From positions 88,118 through 152,117 of the forward strand of contig JTDE01001014.1 of NCBI GenBank assembly GCA_014338405.1: a DNA stretch of 64,000 nucleotides. The letters run 5' to 3'. The DNA comes from Paragonimus skrjabini miyazakii. Taxonomy: Eukaryota; Platyhelminthes; Trematoda; Plagiorchiida; Troglotrematidae. The first letter of the stretch is position 1; every line of letters begins with the position of its first letter. Below are positions 28,701 through 43,700 of the stretch, piece by piece. Below the pieces are notes generated by a model. That model worked only from the letters and a program-made list of their open reading frames with translations, was not told the DNA's origin and searched no databases. The translations under genes and the position numbers were made by a program.

Positions 28701-31700
28701 TTCCACCCATGTCCTGACACGACAATGTAAACTAACTCATTGGAAAAGAGGGTAGATTTCAACCTTCAGACAGATGTTACAAAGTTCCTCTTGAAGTGAC
28801 CATACTGTCACACTATACGATGTATAAACAGAACGTTGTTCTGTTTAGAAGTTACGGTCCTCTGTATAGTTGAAGAAATGAAAAGATGTAGAGAGTGTTC
28901 CAACGTTTGAATATGGCAACCCGTTTAATGGGCACCGTCTAATATGGTCAGTTCATTCTACTCGTTGACTGAAAAAACTACCCATGCAATAATCGAATGT
29001 ATCGTTAATGCGTCGACTAGAACACACGTTCTCTTTCCGATGGCCTTGTCAATAGAATCTGCATATATCAGGCACATCCAGATTAGCTTTGTTTTCATGA
29101 TTGAGATAGGCGAATTGTCGTCGATGAATCTAAGAAAAAGAAATGTCGATACATAATTAGCTATACTGTACACGCTGTTAAATCAGTGACAGATGGTGCT
29201 TTGGTGATGTTTCTTGCACAGCTTTTCTGCAGTTGAATGTTCATCCGAACTTCGAAATGTTTTTTGTTACATTGGGAACATCATTGTTTGTTTCGACTTA
29301 AAATCACTGCTCAATGTCCACATCACTTCGTTCGTACGATACCATCTGATCTTCCCTAACAGACTTTTGAAGTCATTTGAAAATTTGTCCCGTGCTTACC
29401 AACAATCGTTGGAACACTGAAATTCCACCTCTCTACTAAGTGATCGGTTCATATCCTATGGTATGTAAAGTATGGTGCCGATTGCACTGGGGTTAGTTAC
29501 ATGATGATTTACACGGTGGTGCAGCGACTGTAATCCCGATTAGATGATGAGGTTATACTTTGTTCCCAACTCACCTATAATCTATTTGACCAGTTAACGT
29601 TGGAACAACGCAACAATCAGAAAGTACTATGGCAATCTGAGATGATTGTATACTTCTCTCGTTCTTGTCACTTTTAGCTAACTGAACAATTGTTTACTTC
29701 TTCCTAAGTACGATCGAACAACTTTAGAATTACTCACAATTAATTTAACTTATTTGAAACTACGTGCTTAACTTATTTAACCAAATGTTTTATGTAATCG
29801 ACTGATGAGAATAAACAAAATGCTTGCATCTCGCAATGTATGTATTCTTGTCTTCTTGATGATTGGAGTTTAGACGACTAGATAGGAGTATTCAATGAAG
29901 CTCATCGGGAGATTAATGGAATAGCAATTAATACACCCTCTTCACATATATCAGGATGGGGGTTCTGTCGTCGGTCCAGATGAAGATACTCATTACGTAT
30001 TGGCTTTGACAAGGTTAGAACTTCAGTCTTGTTCATATTTTCGCCAAAGAACAAATGGGAAACTGCGTTCGTACCTGAATGGTGTTCCACTTGTCACAAC
30101 CATGCTCCCGGTTACTCACCAGCACAGTTATATTAGTTCATCGTTCGTTACAGAGGGAAAATACACTTCCACAAGCAGCTTGGTTGCCGTTTTAGTTTTT
30201 ATTCTGTACTCTGTGACCTTTAAAAATAACAATGCTTGTGAATACTGTCTCGACTTCGTAGTCTTCGTGTTCCGTAGTTACACCGTTCCCTTGATCTTCT
30301 CTAACCCTAAAACACTGATATTTCTTCTCTCGTTTTGCATATTGAAGTTGCTAGAGATCCTGCCCCAATTCGGATATACTCTGGAAGATCACTCTTATAT
30401 TTTGGTCCCAGCTATATGCAACCTACTGGATGTTGCCAATGAAACCAATCTCTCCGTATTGCTCACCAGTGCTCTGGATGTGCCCAACAAGAATGCTACC
30501 ACTGGACCTTCTTCTTCTGACGTACCTGGTCCAACCAATGTAGATGATGACGATACTGCTTCCGAAGTAAGTCTTACTCTGCCCCAACTAGATTCTCTCG
30601 ACGATCAACAACCGCAGCAATCGACCATGCCTGCATCTGTCTCTCACGGCCAGGCAGCCGTGTCTGGTAGTGGAACATCCAACGTCTCTTTCATCAGTTC
30701 TGCTGTTGCGGGACAAGGTTTTGTGGGAAGTGTACAGTTGAGACGAGCGGCCCTCGAATGCTTGGCTCGATTGACCGACTTGGTCGATTTGGACAATTTG
30801 GCCGGACAAATTGTCCATCCCATTTGTCGTCTTCTACTCACTCTGGAAGCATGCTATCAACAGTTTCACCACCTGACTCAACATCATTATCATCTACCCT
30901 CGTCCAGCTCCACCAGTTCTGTTAAAGCGGCCATCACACAGGGCATTCAGTCATGTAACAACGCAATCAACCTATTACATCCGGCCGCTATGGACGTTCT
31001 AACTGGTCTGCTTCTTCGTACGGGTCAAAAGTTCAAGCTATTGCTACCGTTAGTGCAAAAAATGCTGAATAGTCTTCGCATCCGCCCAGCTCGGTTTTAC
31101 ACAGTTCTTGGTCGGGTAAGTCCACTATGAGTGTATTTCGTCATGTGTGCGCGAGTGAATTATTTACGTTTGTTTAAAAATCTCGGTTTTATATTTTCAG
31201 ATTGAAAAAGGTGCTTATCTACCAACTGCTGGTGACCAGGTACTATCCAATTTGACAAGCATTGCAACACAAGCGCGTGAACAGCGGGCGACTGCCAAAG
31301 AACCAGATCCAGCAACGATGGTCAAAGTCTTCGACACTAAAGGGTTCGTTTTTCGGTGGTGTTTGCTTCCCATACATACGTAAACGTTTATAAACCGGAC
31401 GAGGAGGAACTGTTATTAGGGCTCAACTCACTGCAACGGTGTTAAGGAAGAAGGTTATCAAGAAGTGGAAATGAATGAAACGAATTTACCGATTACTATG
31501 GAGGAATTTTAGTTGTGACGAATTAGTAATAACGTGAACATGCAGACATACTGCTTTTAACGGTGGCGACATGTCACGTTGTCGAATAGCGTTTCTAACC
31601 ATTCATATGAGTGATCACCAGGCTTCCAACTTGGTGAGCTATATCTAGTGACCTTACTAAACGAAGCTGTCAGGGTTTTCGTAATTCGTGGTCACATCAT

Positions 31701-34700
31701 TACCTGACTACTTCGTAATTTTATCGAAACGTTCGTGGTCTCAGTAACTGGTGCGGTGAGCGTTCAGCAGAAGCACGCTGTGCGTACTTCAGCCGTCGCG
31801 GGCTATATGTTCTTATTGTTTAATCGATCAAGTAAATGCTGACAAATAGCCGCGCTGCTCATATGAGCATCCCATTTGATAAGGGCTAGTTGAGGCACAC
31901 AGCTGTAACTAACGGTCGCTAGGCTATTCACATTTTCGTCTCAAACAGGCTGCGTTTACTTGTGCTTCAGTGTTGCTTTTTCTCCGCGTAGTTTGTCTTT
32001 TTTGCTATGATTATTACCACTGCTACTATCTATTTATATCTAGCATTCTATGTTTCTGCAGGATTAATCTAGAACGCGCCTGGCGTTCAACACGTCTGAT
32101 GAACCGGGATGATTGGGATCAGTGGCTCAAGACGTTGACCACAACCTTGCTCAGGGAATCTCCCAATCCTGCCATTCGTGCATGCAGTCAGTTGATATCC
32201 GTCACTCCTACAATTGGCCGCACCTTGTTCAATGCGGCATTTGTCAGTTGTTGGCCCGAGCTGACAGCTCCGCAACAGGATGCGCTGATTAACAAACTTG
32301 AACAAGTTCTTCTCATGTCTGATCAGTCCCCGGAAGTGAGCCAAGCCATACTAAATCTGGAGGAATTCATGGCTCATGTGGATAAGGTAGCTTCAATGCG
32401 TTACATGTTTTCTACGTATATGTTTGTATATTTTCCTCTATTCCATTGATCCTGTAGTAACCAAGTAGTGCAGCAACTATGAAAATGTACGGGTGTAGAA
32501 GATTTCAGGTAGTGATGTACAGTAGACCACTATTTTTGTTATCAGGTGCAACAATTTGTGTATCAGCGATTTTAAGGATATTTATGACGGTTTACATGAC
32601 AGTGGGTTGAAATTTCCGGTCGCAAGCACTGTTTGTCCGTTTTTGATCAACCTACCTAGACACAAACTGACTTTCTGTGCATCAGTAGGAAGCATTTTAT
32701 TTTCCGATTTGCTTAATGTTCTTCGAATCTTTGCACTTGCCTTTACATCCTTTATTTCATTGGCATAAGGTCAAATTAACTATAATCGTGACGACAGACA
32801 CATGTATCAGGACCTTATGTCGTTGATTTGGCGGCTGATCTAGCCGTATTCTCATTGGACAATATTGTTGATCGGTGAACACTTTTACACATACATACAC
32901 TTGTAGTTCTTATTTCACGTGGGTAATTTTTTTTGTTTCGGACATCCATCACCCTCCATTCTCTTCATCCATGTTTCCTTCCAATGAAGTTCTGTGCCAA
33001 TCTAAGTGTACACTTTCGTCACAATTCCTCACAACTATCGAGCCGCATTATTTTCCCAATCCACATTAGTGTTGTTTTTACTCTTCCCGTCTCTTAATCT
33101 GTACGAAACGTAGGGTTTGTGACACTGACTAGGAAGCATTTCCTAACTGGCGTCTGTTAATATTATACTAATCATAAACCGAACAACCACATTCATTAAA
33201 AGCCGACATCGCCAATCGCGAAGCATTTGCCCGGAGCGCAGTGGAACATCAACCTGAACTCTTCGTCCAATGTAGTTGGTAATTTGTAGATGGTCATATG
33301 AGCCGAAGGTCGTCGATGCACTACTGATCGCTGAACAAAGAACGTGTCGTTACTTCGGTTCTTCTAATCTAAGTACCGTGGGATTGTCAAGATTAGAGTG
33401 TTTTTCACCTATAAGTTTGTTCAGGTGCTACACGCTTGTGGTTATTTTGAATATAGGAAGTGTATGGTGTACTGAGCTACCCAATCTAAAAAATATCAGA
33501 ATGGGAATCTGAGCGGCACTAAGCAATCTCATTTTTTGGAAAAGCAGCACCCTTTTATAAAGCAGCAACAGTATTTACGACTGCTATTAAGCGACAGGCG
33601 TCCTCAAGTTTTGATTAGCCAGTTTGTTGCCCTGTTATTCCATGTCCTTGCCTCTGGCAACTTGGTTATTTGAAACAGATGTGCATTCAACAGCAGCTAA
33701 TCGGCGCCCTTGATTGGTTGGCACCGGCTTGATCATAATTCCGTCTGTAGCATCTTGTGCGCGAACACTGATTGGCTGAACCTCCTCCAATCAGGAAACC
33801 GCTCCATTTCAAACTAATTACAAAGTGAATTTATGTTTGTTAGATAAACCGTGCGTTTTCACTGCCATACACAAAGCAACAAGGTATGTTAGTTGTTCTA
33901 ACTATTCCATGTCCGTTTCTATACTTTGTTTCCAGTATTCGTCCGCCTCCACTCGAGTCCCACTTCCACTGTCTTTACGGCTTTTGGCCGATCGGGCCAT
34001 GAAGAATCGGGCATTTGCCAAAGCCCTGTATTACAAAGAACAGGAGTTTCTTGTTGAATTGGAGAAGAATTCTAGTCCCAGTCAGGAAACCTTGTCCTGT
34101 TTGTTGACTATCTACAGCAAGCTCCAGCTGGAGGAGGCCGCTACTGGAGTGCTGCTCTTCGCGACACGACATTCACACGACAAATTGGTAAGTTGATTGT
34201 ACTCAGCTGTCCACCATCTGGTCTTTTTTTCTGTGATATTTTTTTTTCTGCTATGCGACTTCCCAACTCTTAACGTTTTCACACCATATGATTATCAGTA
34301 CGCTATAGTTGCTTGCTAATTTGTTTTAGTAATTCCGTTGCATTTATGAAATTGATCTCTTTTAAGGTCAATGAGGAAATCTGGCGAGAACGACTCCAGG
34401 ACTGGAAATGTGCCCTCAATCTGTATGAGAACAAAATGAAAGACGAACGCATCAAAGATAAAACCCCACACATGCTTGGACGAATGAGGTGTCTCCGTGC
34501 ACTTGGACAGTGGTATGAATACTTTTTTTTAAAGACTTTTTCCGGTTGTTTTCATTACTGACAGAGGCTTAATTACGATTTGATCAACAAAATCACTAGG
34601 ACACATTTGTGTGACCGATACGACTAACAACCTTAGCTTTTATTTGATTACTCCGTTTTCACGTCATGATTATGTCATAATGTAGCAAAACGTTGTTTAG

Positions 34701-37700
34701 GAAAGCATTATCTTTATTGTCCAACTCGCTCGTTTCTACGCCACACGCGCACTCGCGTTTATGAACCTGAATTCCAGTCCACAACATCGGCGGTTTCTAC
34801 TCACACCTCGTGTGCAGTTTTGCCTGGTTTGTATATATGACTGACACCATCTGTGGTGAGTTTTTTGCCTCCTATTTCTCGTCCGTTCCTCCGATTTCCT
34901 TGCGCTATGGTTCGTCCGGTTACCCGTATTGTCCGGAATCAACTCGCTGTGAGTTTTAAACATATCTCGACGCTGCGTTGAGATATTCCACCGAGTGTTG
35001 GGATAATCGCGCTTCCGATTTGGTCATCCATCACAAGAGGACAGATATCGTTAAGTGCTAGTGCTTTTTAGTGACTTCTCGTTATCAAACAACTAACCAA
35101 CAGTTAGGCACCTTTGGCTGCATTGTTCGAGGTTTCAGTTGCTCATAAAATGGCACTGTGTGTTTAGAGCCACCAACACTCGTAACAATGATCAAATGAC
35201 CAATTTCCTAATAGAGGTGGTAAGAACAATGCAGGGGATCTGTTTGTTCTGATATAATCAAGAGATTAGATGTCCTCACTCAGATACGTCAGTTACATTT
35301 GGCTTCATTCGAATTAGTTCAAACAGGTGGTGCCTATTCACACTATATTTGACAATTTTCAAATGACTGCTGATAAATTCAGTCATGTGTGTTAGCGTTC
35401 AGAATGATAAACACGTTCTCAAGTAGTTTCAATCTTACAACCTGACCCAACCCTTTCAATTAATTGTGTCTTCATCAGCGTTTATTGATCGGTACACTCT
35501 GTTCACTGTGCAGAATGTGCATCTGATACCGGTCTTCGAATGTATATGGCATCATCACATCCTGCGGTTCCTCGACCTTTGTTCACCGTTCGAAGGTTGT
35601 TTGAGTTAAATCGGGCAATAAGTTGTTCTGAATTTTGTTTGTCACCCGGTCCCTATTAAATATTGTTCACTTTTTGATCACGTTTTCTATTCTGGTGGTA
35701 TTAATGTGGAACATTCCAATGTGTTAGCCATCAAATACTGATAATTAAGTATGAAACAGCAACTCCGGTCACTATCCATCTCCTAGGTGATCTTTCACAG
35801 GCCATCAGACTTACCAGCTTCGAGGCTTTGTCTAGCTCGATCGTAGTTTCTCTGCAAATGAAAAAGTTTGTATTTTTAAAGGAACCTGTAAACCATAAGT
35901 GTTTATGGCGGTTCATTTCTGACACGAAAGTTTCTTCAGATCAAGTGAAGTAGTTACAAGTTTGGGACCATTCAGAACAAGCGAGATGTGAATCACTATT
36001 TATCAGTTACTTTCAGACTTATTCCAAATCCGTTGCTACTTGGAACGTTTACACAAACAGTTTTACTCAGTAGTCACATACACTCAGTTCGATACATCCC
36101 CCGTAGCCGTCCACGGCGATAAGGAGCAGACAGTCACAATTGCTCAACTGCATGGGAAAGACGTTCACAAAGCCAAATAATAATGCAGCATCCGATAGTA
36201 AGCGAATATGGTTAGTGGTAAGCTACATTGATCTATTAGGAAGGGGTGAAGCAACGAAGGGCAAGGCTAGTATGGTTGTTTCACTAATCAGAAAAACACA
36301 GTTAATCACAGGACGTTGAAAAGGACCTCAGTCCTAATGTAATGGGACAATGTGTATTTTAAGAAATGCTGTTCGGTTGATCTTATTTTAAATCTTGGTT
36401 CATTTCTATTGCTCAGGGCTCCTTTGAACACCATGGTCAATAAGTGTTGGGATACGGTGGATGATTCTGTTCGGATGCAAATGGCTCCTATCGCGTGCAC
36501 TGCTGCATGGGCTGTGCATGAGTGGACCCAGGTGGAGCGTTATGTTTCAGCTCTGCCCACAAATAACTCTTTCGACGGTGCGTTTTACCGGGCCGTTTTG
36601 GACATCCAACGCAATCATTATGACAACGCATATCAACACATTCTCAATGCACGCAATGTGCTCGATGCGGATCTGACTGCGATGACTGGAGAGAGTTACG
36701 ATAGAGCGTATGCGGTAAGAGTCATCACATATCAAGAAATTTACTTCTGTTTTCCTTAACTTTGTTTTTAGAGTGGTGTTTTTCTCGTTTGATATATACT
36801 TACATAGGTAGCCACACTGTAAGTGCGGCTGTAATTTTTAACTGAAACGAAATTGCCAGTTTATTATCACAGACACTTGTAGGTCAGTTCGTTTGAAATC
36901 GATCTGGTTTCCAGAGGGGTGTTGAGATGAACACTAAACAATTATTCCGTAAGATGCCTACAAGGCATCGGAATCAGTTAACCTTTAGTGAGCACTTTTC
37001 ATAGACCTGGAAGGTTGCACATGCTTGGGGTTTGCTGACCACCCGTCATGGTTAACCTCTCTAGTCGTCCCATCAGACCATATTACTAAATATTCCGCCA
37101 CATGACTACATAAAGTTTTTGAGGAGCAGAACTATAATATAAAAGAGTAATTCCGGATATCTTTATGAAATTGTTTGTTGTGCCTCATTAAGCCACGGTT
37201 GTTTGGACCAATTCTCGTTGACACCATACACGCATGTAAATAAATTGCTGTTGGTGTCCGTCAGTCATAGAGGAACATTTATTTGAAACGGAAATTCTTC
37301 TGGGCAGATTTTGTATTGGTCATCGATTTTCCATTTACTAGAGAGATCTGTTCAGTGTCTTGCTGAATTGATTCACAGAAGTGCAGAAAGATGTATCTGG
37401 CATCAGCCTCGCTGACGGTCTTAGGGGCTCCATTCTGAACTTCTACCAGGTTTTCCTTCTGAAAATGTTCGGTAGACTGAGATGCTGTTCAATCACAGTT
37501 GCGTGTAAATACTGGTTGACAATCCCGTTTTGAAGCGTTCGTTTACTTACAATACTCGCATTTTAGGATCTAGTCGGGACTCAGCTGCTTTCTGAAGCGG
37601 AGGAGGTGATTCAATACAAGCAAATTCCTGAACGGCGGCCGATTCTTCGCGAAGCTTGGCAATCTCGTTTACGTGGTTGTCAGTCTGTAGTGGAAGATTG

Positions 37701-40700
37701 GAGCCAAATCATTCAGTTGCGCAGCTTGGTTTTCCAACCTAGGGATGATTTGAAAACATGGTTGCGGTTTGCAGGTCTGTGTCGTCGTAGCGGTCGTTTT
37801 GTAAGTTGATTAACTGTCATGCGAAACGTGCTTTGCTTGCTTTGTTATTATACTTGTGCATTAGGAATGTCCTGCAGAATTAGCTACCTGCCCCAGTGCC
37901 TTGGCGTCCGTTATTGGTCCTGTTACTTACAGCATGCATCCAAGGTTATTTTCATCACAGTTTTTCGAGTGTTGAATCTTTTTTACTATGTAAACGTTCA
38001 AGTTTTAGACCAAGATGGGTAAAACTCAAATTGAATTTCACCCATCTGATTAATTTAATTGGACGCATTGTAAAAATGAAGCTTTTTTCCTAGTAAATAA
38101 TTCAAATTGTTTTATGTAATGTTACGCATATACGCGAATAGTTGCAGTATATGTGGAGATTTATGTAGAGATTAGTTTTGATGATACCATTTTGCCAACA
38201 AGTATTGCACGATTCTGACTGTCCTCAAAGCCTGGTAGTAATAAATTACTATATTTAAATTGGCGCCATTTTACTCTGCCATAATAATGTGGTATCGATG
38301 CAACAAATCTTTCATACCTTGTGTATTCAAACAATGCAGTGGACTTTAAAATACGTTTTGTGACTTTCTATAAACACACCGATCATTTTCCTTTAAGGTA
38401 AATCTACTTATATGGCCTTAATATATTTTCTGGTTAACAGCGGTATTCCTCAATCAAACTTGATTCAGCTTTGATACCGGCTTGTGATTAAAGTATCTTA
38501 AATTATCATGGAATTATTACAGAACGTGTCTTCCGAATATTAGTCGGAATTTCACAGTGTTCGGGATCGTTAAAGAGAAAACTGAACGTCCTCATCCGTT
38601 TGGGAAACGGAACAAAATAATAGTTTTATTCGCATAGTTTCATAGTCAGATACAGATAACATTATCATCTGGCTTGTCTGCTCTTTTTCTGAGTGGCATC
38701 GATCTTCTGTGTTACGTGATCAAGCAAGAGGACGCATACCATTTGTCGGAGAATAGTTGGGTCATCTTTGTTCGATGTGTTTTCTACATAGGCGAATTCA
38801 GCATCCGCCGAGATTTCTCCTTTGCGAATATATTGCTCAACACGTGATGATATGCGTACGAATCTAATTTTTTAAAAGAACTAGGATCACAGTATCACGA
38901 TGCCATTGAGCAAACGATGTGAATAGGTTCGATCGTCTGATCATTTCCACTTAATTTATTACGGGATACTGGTGTATAGTTCGAAAATGACTAAAATTAC
39001 ATAATACGATATTCATACCGACCACACTTCTTCCAAGTTTTGAAAACCTTTCTAATGAGCTTTTCCTCAAAAAGATCGAGACAGGAATCACATGGACTTA
39101 TTTGAATAACTGGCAACTGATTATTCGCAAACTAGAGTCAGGTTGATTCAACAATACAAAAACACGAAAAGCAAAGATAAAATAAGAATCAGAAATGTGA
39201 GAAGTACAATATACATTGAGGGATAATTGTTAAACGTTTGAACTTCACATTATCTGGAAGATTTCCAGAGGGGATAAAACTCATTCGTTTGTAATGATTG
39301 AAACTATTTGTTCTGTGCCATTTCGGTGGACAACTCCAACACCAACAAAATGCTTGAGTTGTTGACGGATTAGTTAGTGACTTGTTAGTTTGAAACCTAT
39401 GGATCATATGACTAGGGACAAAAATCCCACCTTTACACAAAACAAACAAAATGGATTATTTATTTAAACAAAGTTAGTTAGTTAGTTTATATCCAAAACG
39501 AGCTGCTATCCCGAAAACCATTTTTCTGGTTGTTCGTTTATTGAATTTTTAAGTTTTCCAAATGTGTCTCAACAGTATTTCTTTCTGGAACAATGTGATA
39601 AATTGTTTTAAACATGCTGTATAATGGAAAACTCCAATCCCATGTGAATTCAGTGTCAACTCGTTTGAGAGAACCTATCAAACATCATAGTATTTTCACG
39701 AACTACTCAATTTTCCTACAAAAACGAAAATACTTTTCAAATTAATGGGTTGTTGCGCACCTCTCCTACAGCGACCATTTTTTTAGCGGCTTCGAATGCT
39801 ATCGAGCACATAAAGTTTTCATAGACTATCTCCCCTATCCGTATATCTTCCGCTATTTGTGTGTAGAGTGTGCCCTGCTCGTAGTGTCCACCTCTTTGAA
39901 ACGACTGGTTCTCATGCTTCCTGGAGATAGTCTCCATAGAGGGAGTGCTGCACTTTAATTGCTAGCCAAACCATCCTTGTTGTACGAGATGAAAACAAAT
40001 AAGTATGACTATGTTGCAAGAATTTCAGTTATGACTGTGTATGCGTTCAGTTGCAGCCGTTTTCCCTTGCTCATCTTTCAATAGGTACTTTTTACCGTTG
40101 TGGTGCTTGTGGATCCGGCGAATTTGTGCCAGATTTAGAGTGTCCATTCACTTTTTGCTGGTGACATGGTAGCCAATTAATGTCAGGTGTCGATGATTGA
40201 GCTCGATTTAAATTTAGGCCACTGTGGCTGTTCCGCCGTGCACCCGCTTTCTAATGGAGGTTCCATTTTTATATTGAGTTCACTGTATGGTTGGCCTTTA
40301 ACGAAACCAATATGTTGCGTCGTTTGAAGATGAGAAAATGTCTATTTATCAAAGATGTTTTAATTAGAAAGTGGGATTAAAATCTTTCTAGCACAACGTG
40401 ATAATTAAGTTTTAACCGTCTGTTTATATAACAGTGTTTTGCCGGGCAAAGTACTGTCGTTGTATTTGGTTGAATTTCTGGGAGCACTTCTCAAAATAAG
40501 ACAAATGGACAAACCTACGTTTAATCTATACTGACGTTCGTATTGCAAAATTCTTGTCATTGTGTGCTATGCAGTGGTGATTACATTTAGTTCGCAAATC
40601 ATAACGCACCAAATATCGTCATTTACTTTTTCTACACGTTAGCGAAAAATCAAACTACCATGTCTTTCTGGCTACGTGTCATATTTCAGATGTTTTTGTT

Positions 40701-43700
40701 TCACATTTGTACAGCTGCGTTCACCTGGTTGAACGATAAACTTTCTATTGAAATCTCCTTGGTTATCAAGCAGCTGGTCAGTAGATAATTGATTACTTAC
40801 CAAGCAGGTGTACACATTACATTATGTATTCGGTTTGATTCAGCGTAATTTTCGGACAGTCTTCTACCAAGAGACATATTCAAGTTATGAGCTTCTCTTG
40901 TATTTTGGTGATGCTCCCCTCTCCTCACTAATAACCTTTTGTTTTGTGTGATATGCCTCTGCAAAATAACGAGCATTTCCTTCCCAGTTTTCCCCCTTTT
41001 ATTCATTGTAAAATTCCTTTTCTATCCATAATTGGCAACTCATCTTTCTGCGATATTCACTCAAATCAATCATATTCGCAACTTCTTTGATATTATTTAT
41101 GTAACTCGTCTGTGTTTGCTGGGTCTCTTGAGTATGGCCAGTTGTCGGTTCGCGAACTACAAGTTTAGTTATTTGCTTACAACGATGTCGTTAATATCAA
41201 TTAGCACAAGCTCTCACTAATAGGACACACACATGCAGACGTTTGAATTCGATTTCGAAAGCCACGCAGTTTACTAGACCACAACAAGTGGTGTGCTTTT
41301 ATGAGCTTGTGAATGCATAGAATAACTCGTGCTTATAAAAAGTGGGACTATTTTGTAGTCAGAGAGTCGAAGACAATCTAAATGTTCAGTGATTGGAACA
41401 ATGATTTCTTTGTTTGTTGGTATGAAACTTATGCTGGCCGATGAGTGATCTTGGCAGAAATACAATGTTTGCAACATTCTGATGAGGATGATTGTAGAAA
41501 TAGTATTTACTAATTCTGAACACTAACAAGTCGTCTGTTATTCTTATAGGTTGAGGAATATTATAGTGCAGTGTGGTATACGCATGCAGGACGGTTTGCC
41601 TACTCAGCGGTATTTTCAGGATACTTACGCTATCCCTTTTCCCCCACATTATTCTATTCGTGCGACTTTATGTTTGTACGTATGCATCTTCGCATCGTTT
41701 ACTGATTTATCCAGACGCGCAGCAATCCATGTTTTTTTTCTGTGTTGTACTGTTTTGAGGTTTCCTATGTGTTTCCTAAAATGAGGCCAATGATTAACCC
41801 GTCGACAGCAGTTAGGTTACATGCAGTCAGTTAGTCCCCGTAACTAACACAATGAAGTGGTCCAACTAGGACCAACTACTGGTTAAGTCCCTGTTCATCT
41901 CCTTTGAGACCATGGTGGTGGATGCTCAGTGGATATCTACAGGCCAGTTACAAGTGACTGAAAGTGCAGCAGCAAAAGAGAGTAGTTAACTCAATTATTG
42001 ATACTCCTCAAAAACTGATTCAACAATCTCTTCATGTCTGATATGCGTGGGAATCTCAGACTGTTCTTGAAGTAAGAATACCAACAGCGAACTCTTGCAA
42101 CTTGTGGTGGCTCTTAGACCATACATTGCCAGGCCTATCTTGTTCCTGTGACGGATGTCTGCGTTCGTTGTTTGGACGCAGTTGCCCATATCAGTGACGA
42201 TGGTTTTTCATAAAGAGTTTTCTTAACGTACCTATCTCTGAGACAATCTTTGTGCATCATCTAGCTTGTTTGGTCTATATTTTGCGGTGCTCTTGATCGA
42301 CCGAAAAATTGACACATCTGCGAGGACTTACTTGACGTTAAGGCTTATAGGGAATATTGGCGAACTTTCTTCTATCAACACTCCACGGTTTCCTAGGTGA
42401 AAGTCAAAAGACATGAACCCTTTGTGACTGGACACTGTTAGGTGTAGCGCAGAAGTTGAATGCGTGACTGATGTGATTGGATGAATCTTTGCCCTCGTTA
42501 GTTTTACTCTTTTGTTCAATGTACCTGTGTTGCAACTTGTTAGAGTCCCATATATTTGTGTATAAATTCTTCTGATCTTTGCAAACATACCTATCCAAAT
42601 TCACCCACAACCTGATTTAGGCTTTAGCACGCCAATTGATCCAAGATCTACTCGGAAAAGATCCAGCTCACTGTTCTCTGTATGAGCCCATCCGCGATTC
42701 AGACCCAGCCACTGTGTTCGCCTATACAAAGTTGCTGTGGGCCACCGGTGCACACGAGGAGGCAGTGACTAGACTGTGGGTACTTGTAACACAAGTATTA
42801 GAGCCGATGCTCAGCAAAGAACCGATCAATGTTATCCTACCGCGTCCGTTCGCTTCGGTGCTGGATGCGAACGAGATTTTGGATAGCTTGGATCCGCGCA
42901 GCGCTGCGTCTCAGGCTGCTTTGGAACGACAAGCACTACGAACACTGATGGCAAAGTAAGTTGCTCACAGACGCGCGTACAGTGTATATCATCCCCATGT
43001 GTATTTGTATACTTGTATGTATGCTTAGCAGCTAGTGGTTATTAATCGAAGTCGATAATCATCTCGGTCGCCACAATGTTACCGACTGTCTTTTCTACCG
43101 TCGAACTAATAATATATAACTATATAATATAATAACAGTATGACAACTAATTATATAATATATGCTAACTACATAATATATAACATAACTACTTAATATG
43201 GCTCTCGCCACGTAGGTTTTCTGAGCACAGAACCGAGCATTTGAACCTCACAGCGTTCTAATTCGCGACCTTCTTTTTAAACTTTTTCTTCTTCTACAGT
43301 TTGCAGGGTATTTCCGCTTATTGTAAGCATCAATTTTTGCGTCCTTCTCATCCCTCTTACGTAAATTGTGTCAACAAATTCTGGCTTACTTAGTCTCCAT
43401 CGTAAAATATTTATAAATTTATAGGCATTATGACTTCTTTTGAATTGTTTGCAAGATAATCGTGGATTGCGAACTCGTGTCGGTAGTTTCTTGTAAGTTT
43501 GGTATAATAATGGTTGCATTCAGTGTGACACTTTAACATCCAACTCCAGGTATTAGGATCTCTAACCAAATCGCCTCCACATGTCTTTCTAACTCTAGAT
43601 GTTGTCTACGTCTGGGTTTGTGGTACTCTGATTTATACATCCGTTACCCGCCAAACACTGGTGGAGCTGACCCTACACTCACCACACCGACTTTCGTAGG

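Larger units (their letters stand above)
31344..37566 (+). other. TOR introns 14-18
   Basis: The intervals longer than 300 bp are 31344-32061, 32387-33935, 34513-36416 and 36715-37566 (intron 16, 34188-34366, is short). The only structure noticed is a bulged hairpin at 36944-36974. Confidence 0.75.

Noticed and set aside
29803..29820. Hammerhead-like CTGATGAG
   Set aside because: No GAAA core and no stem II follow; an isolated 8-mer is expected by chance.
41479..41500. A second hammerhead (CTGATGAG followed by GAAA)
   Set aside because: The 11 nt between the core elements do not form stem II, and no stem III or stem I partner is present.
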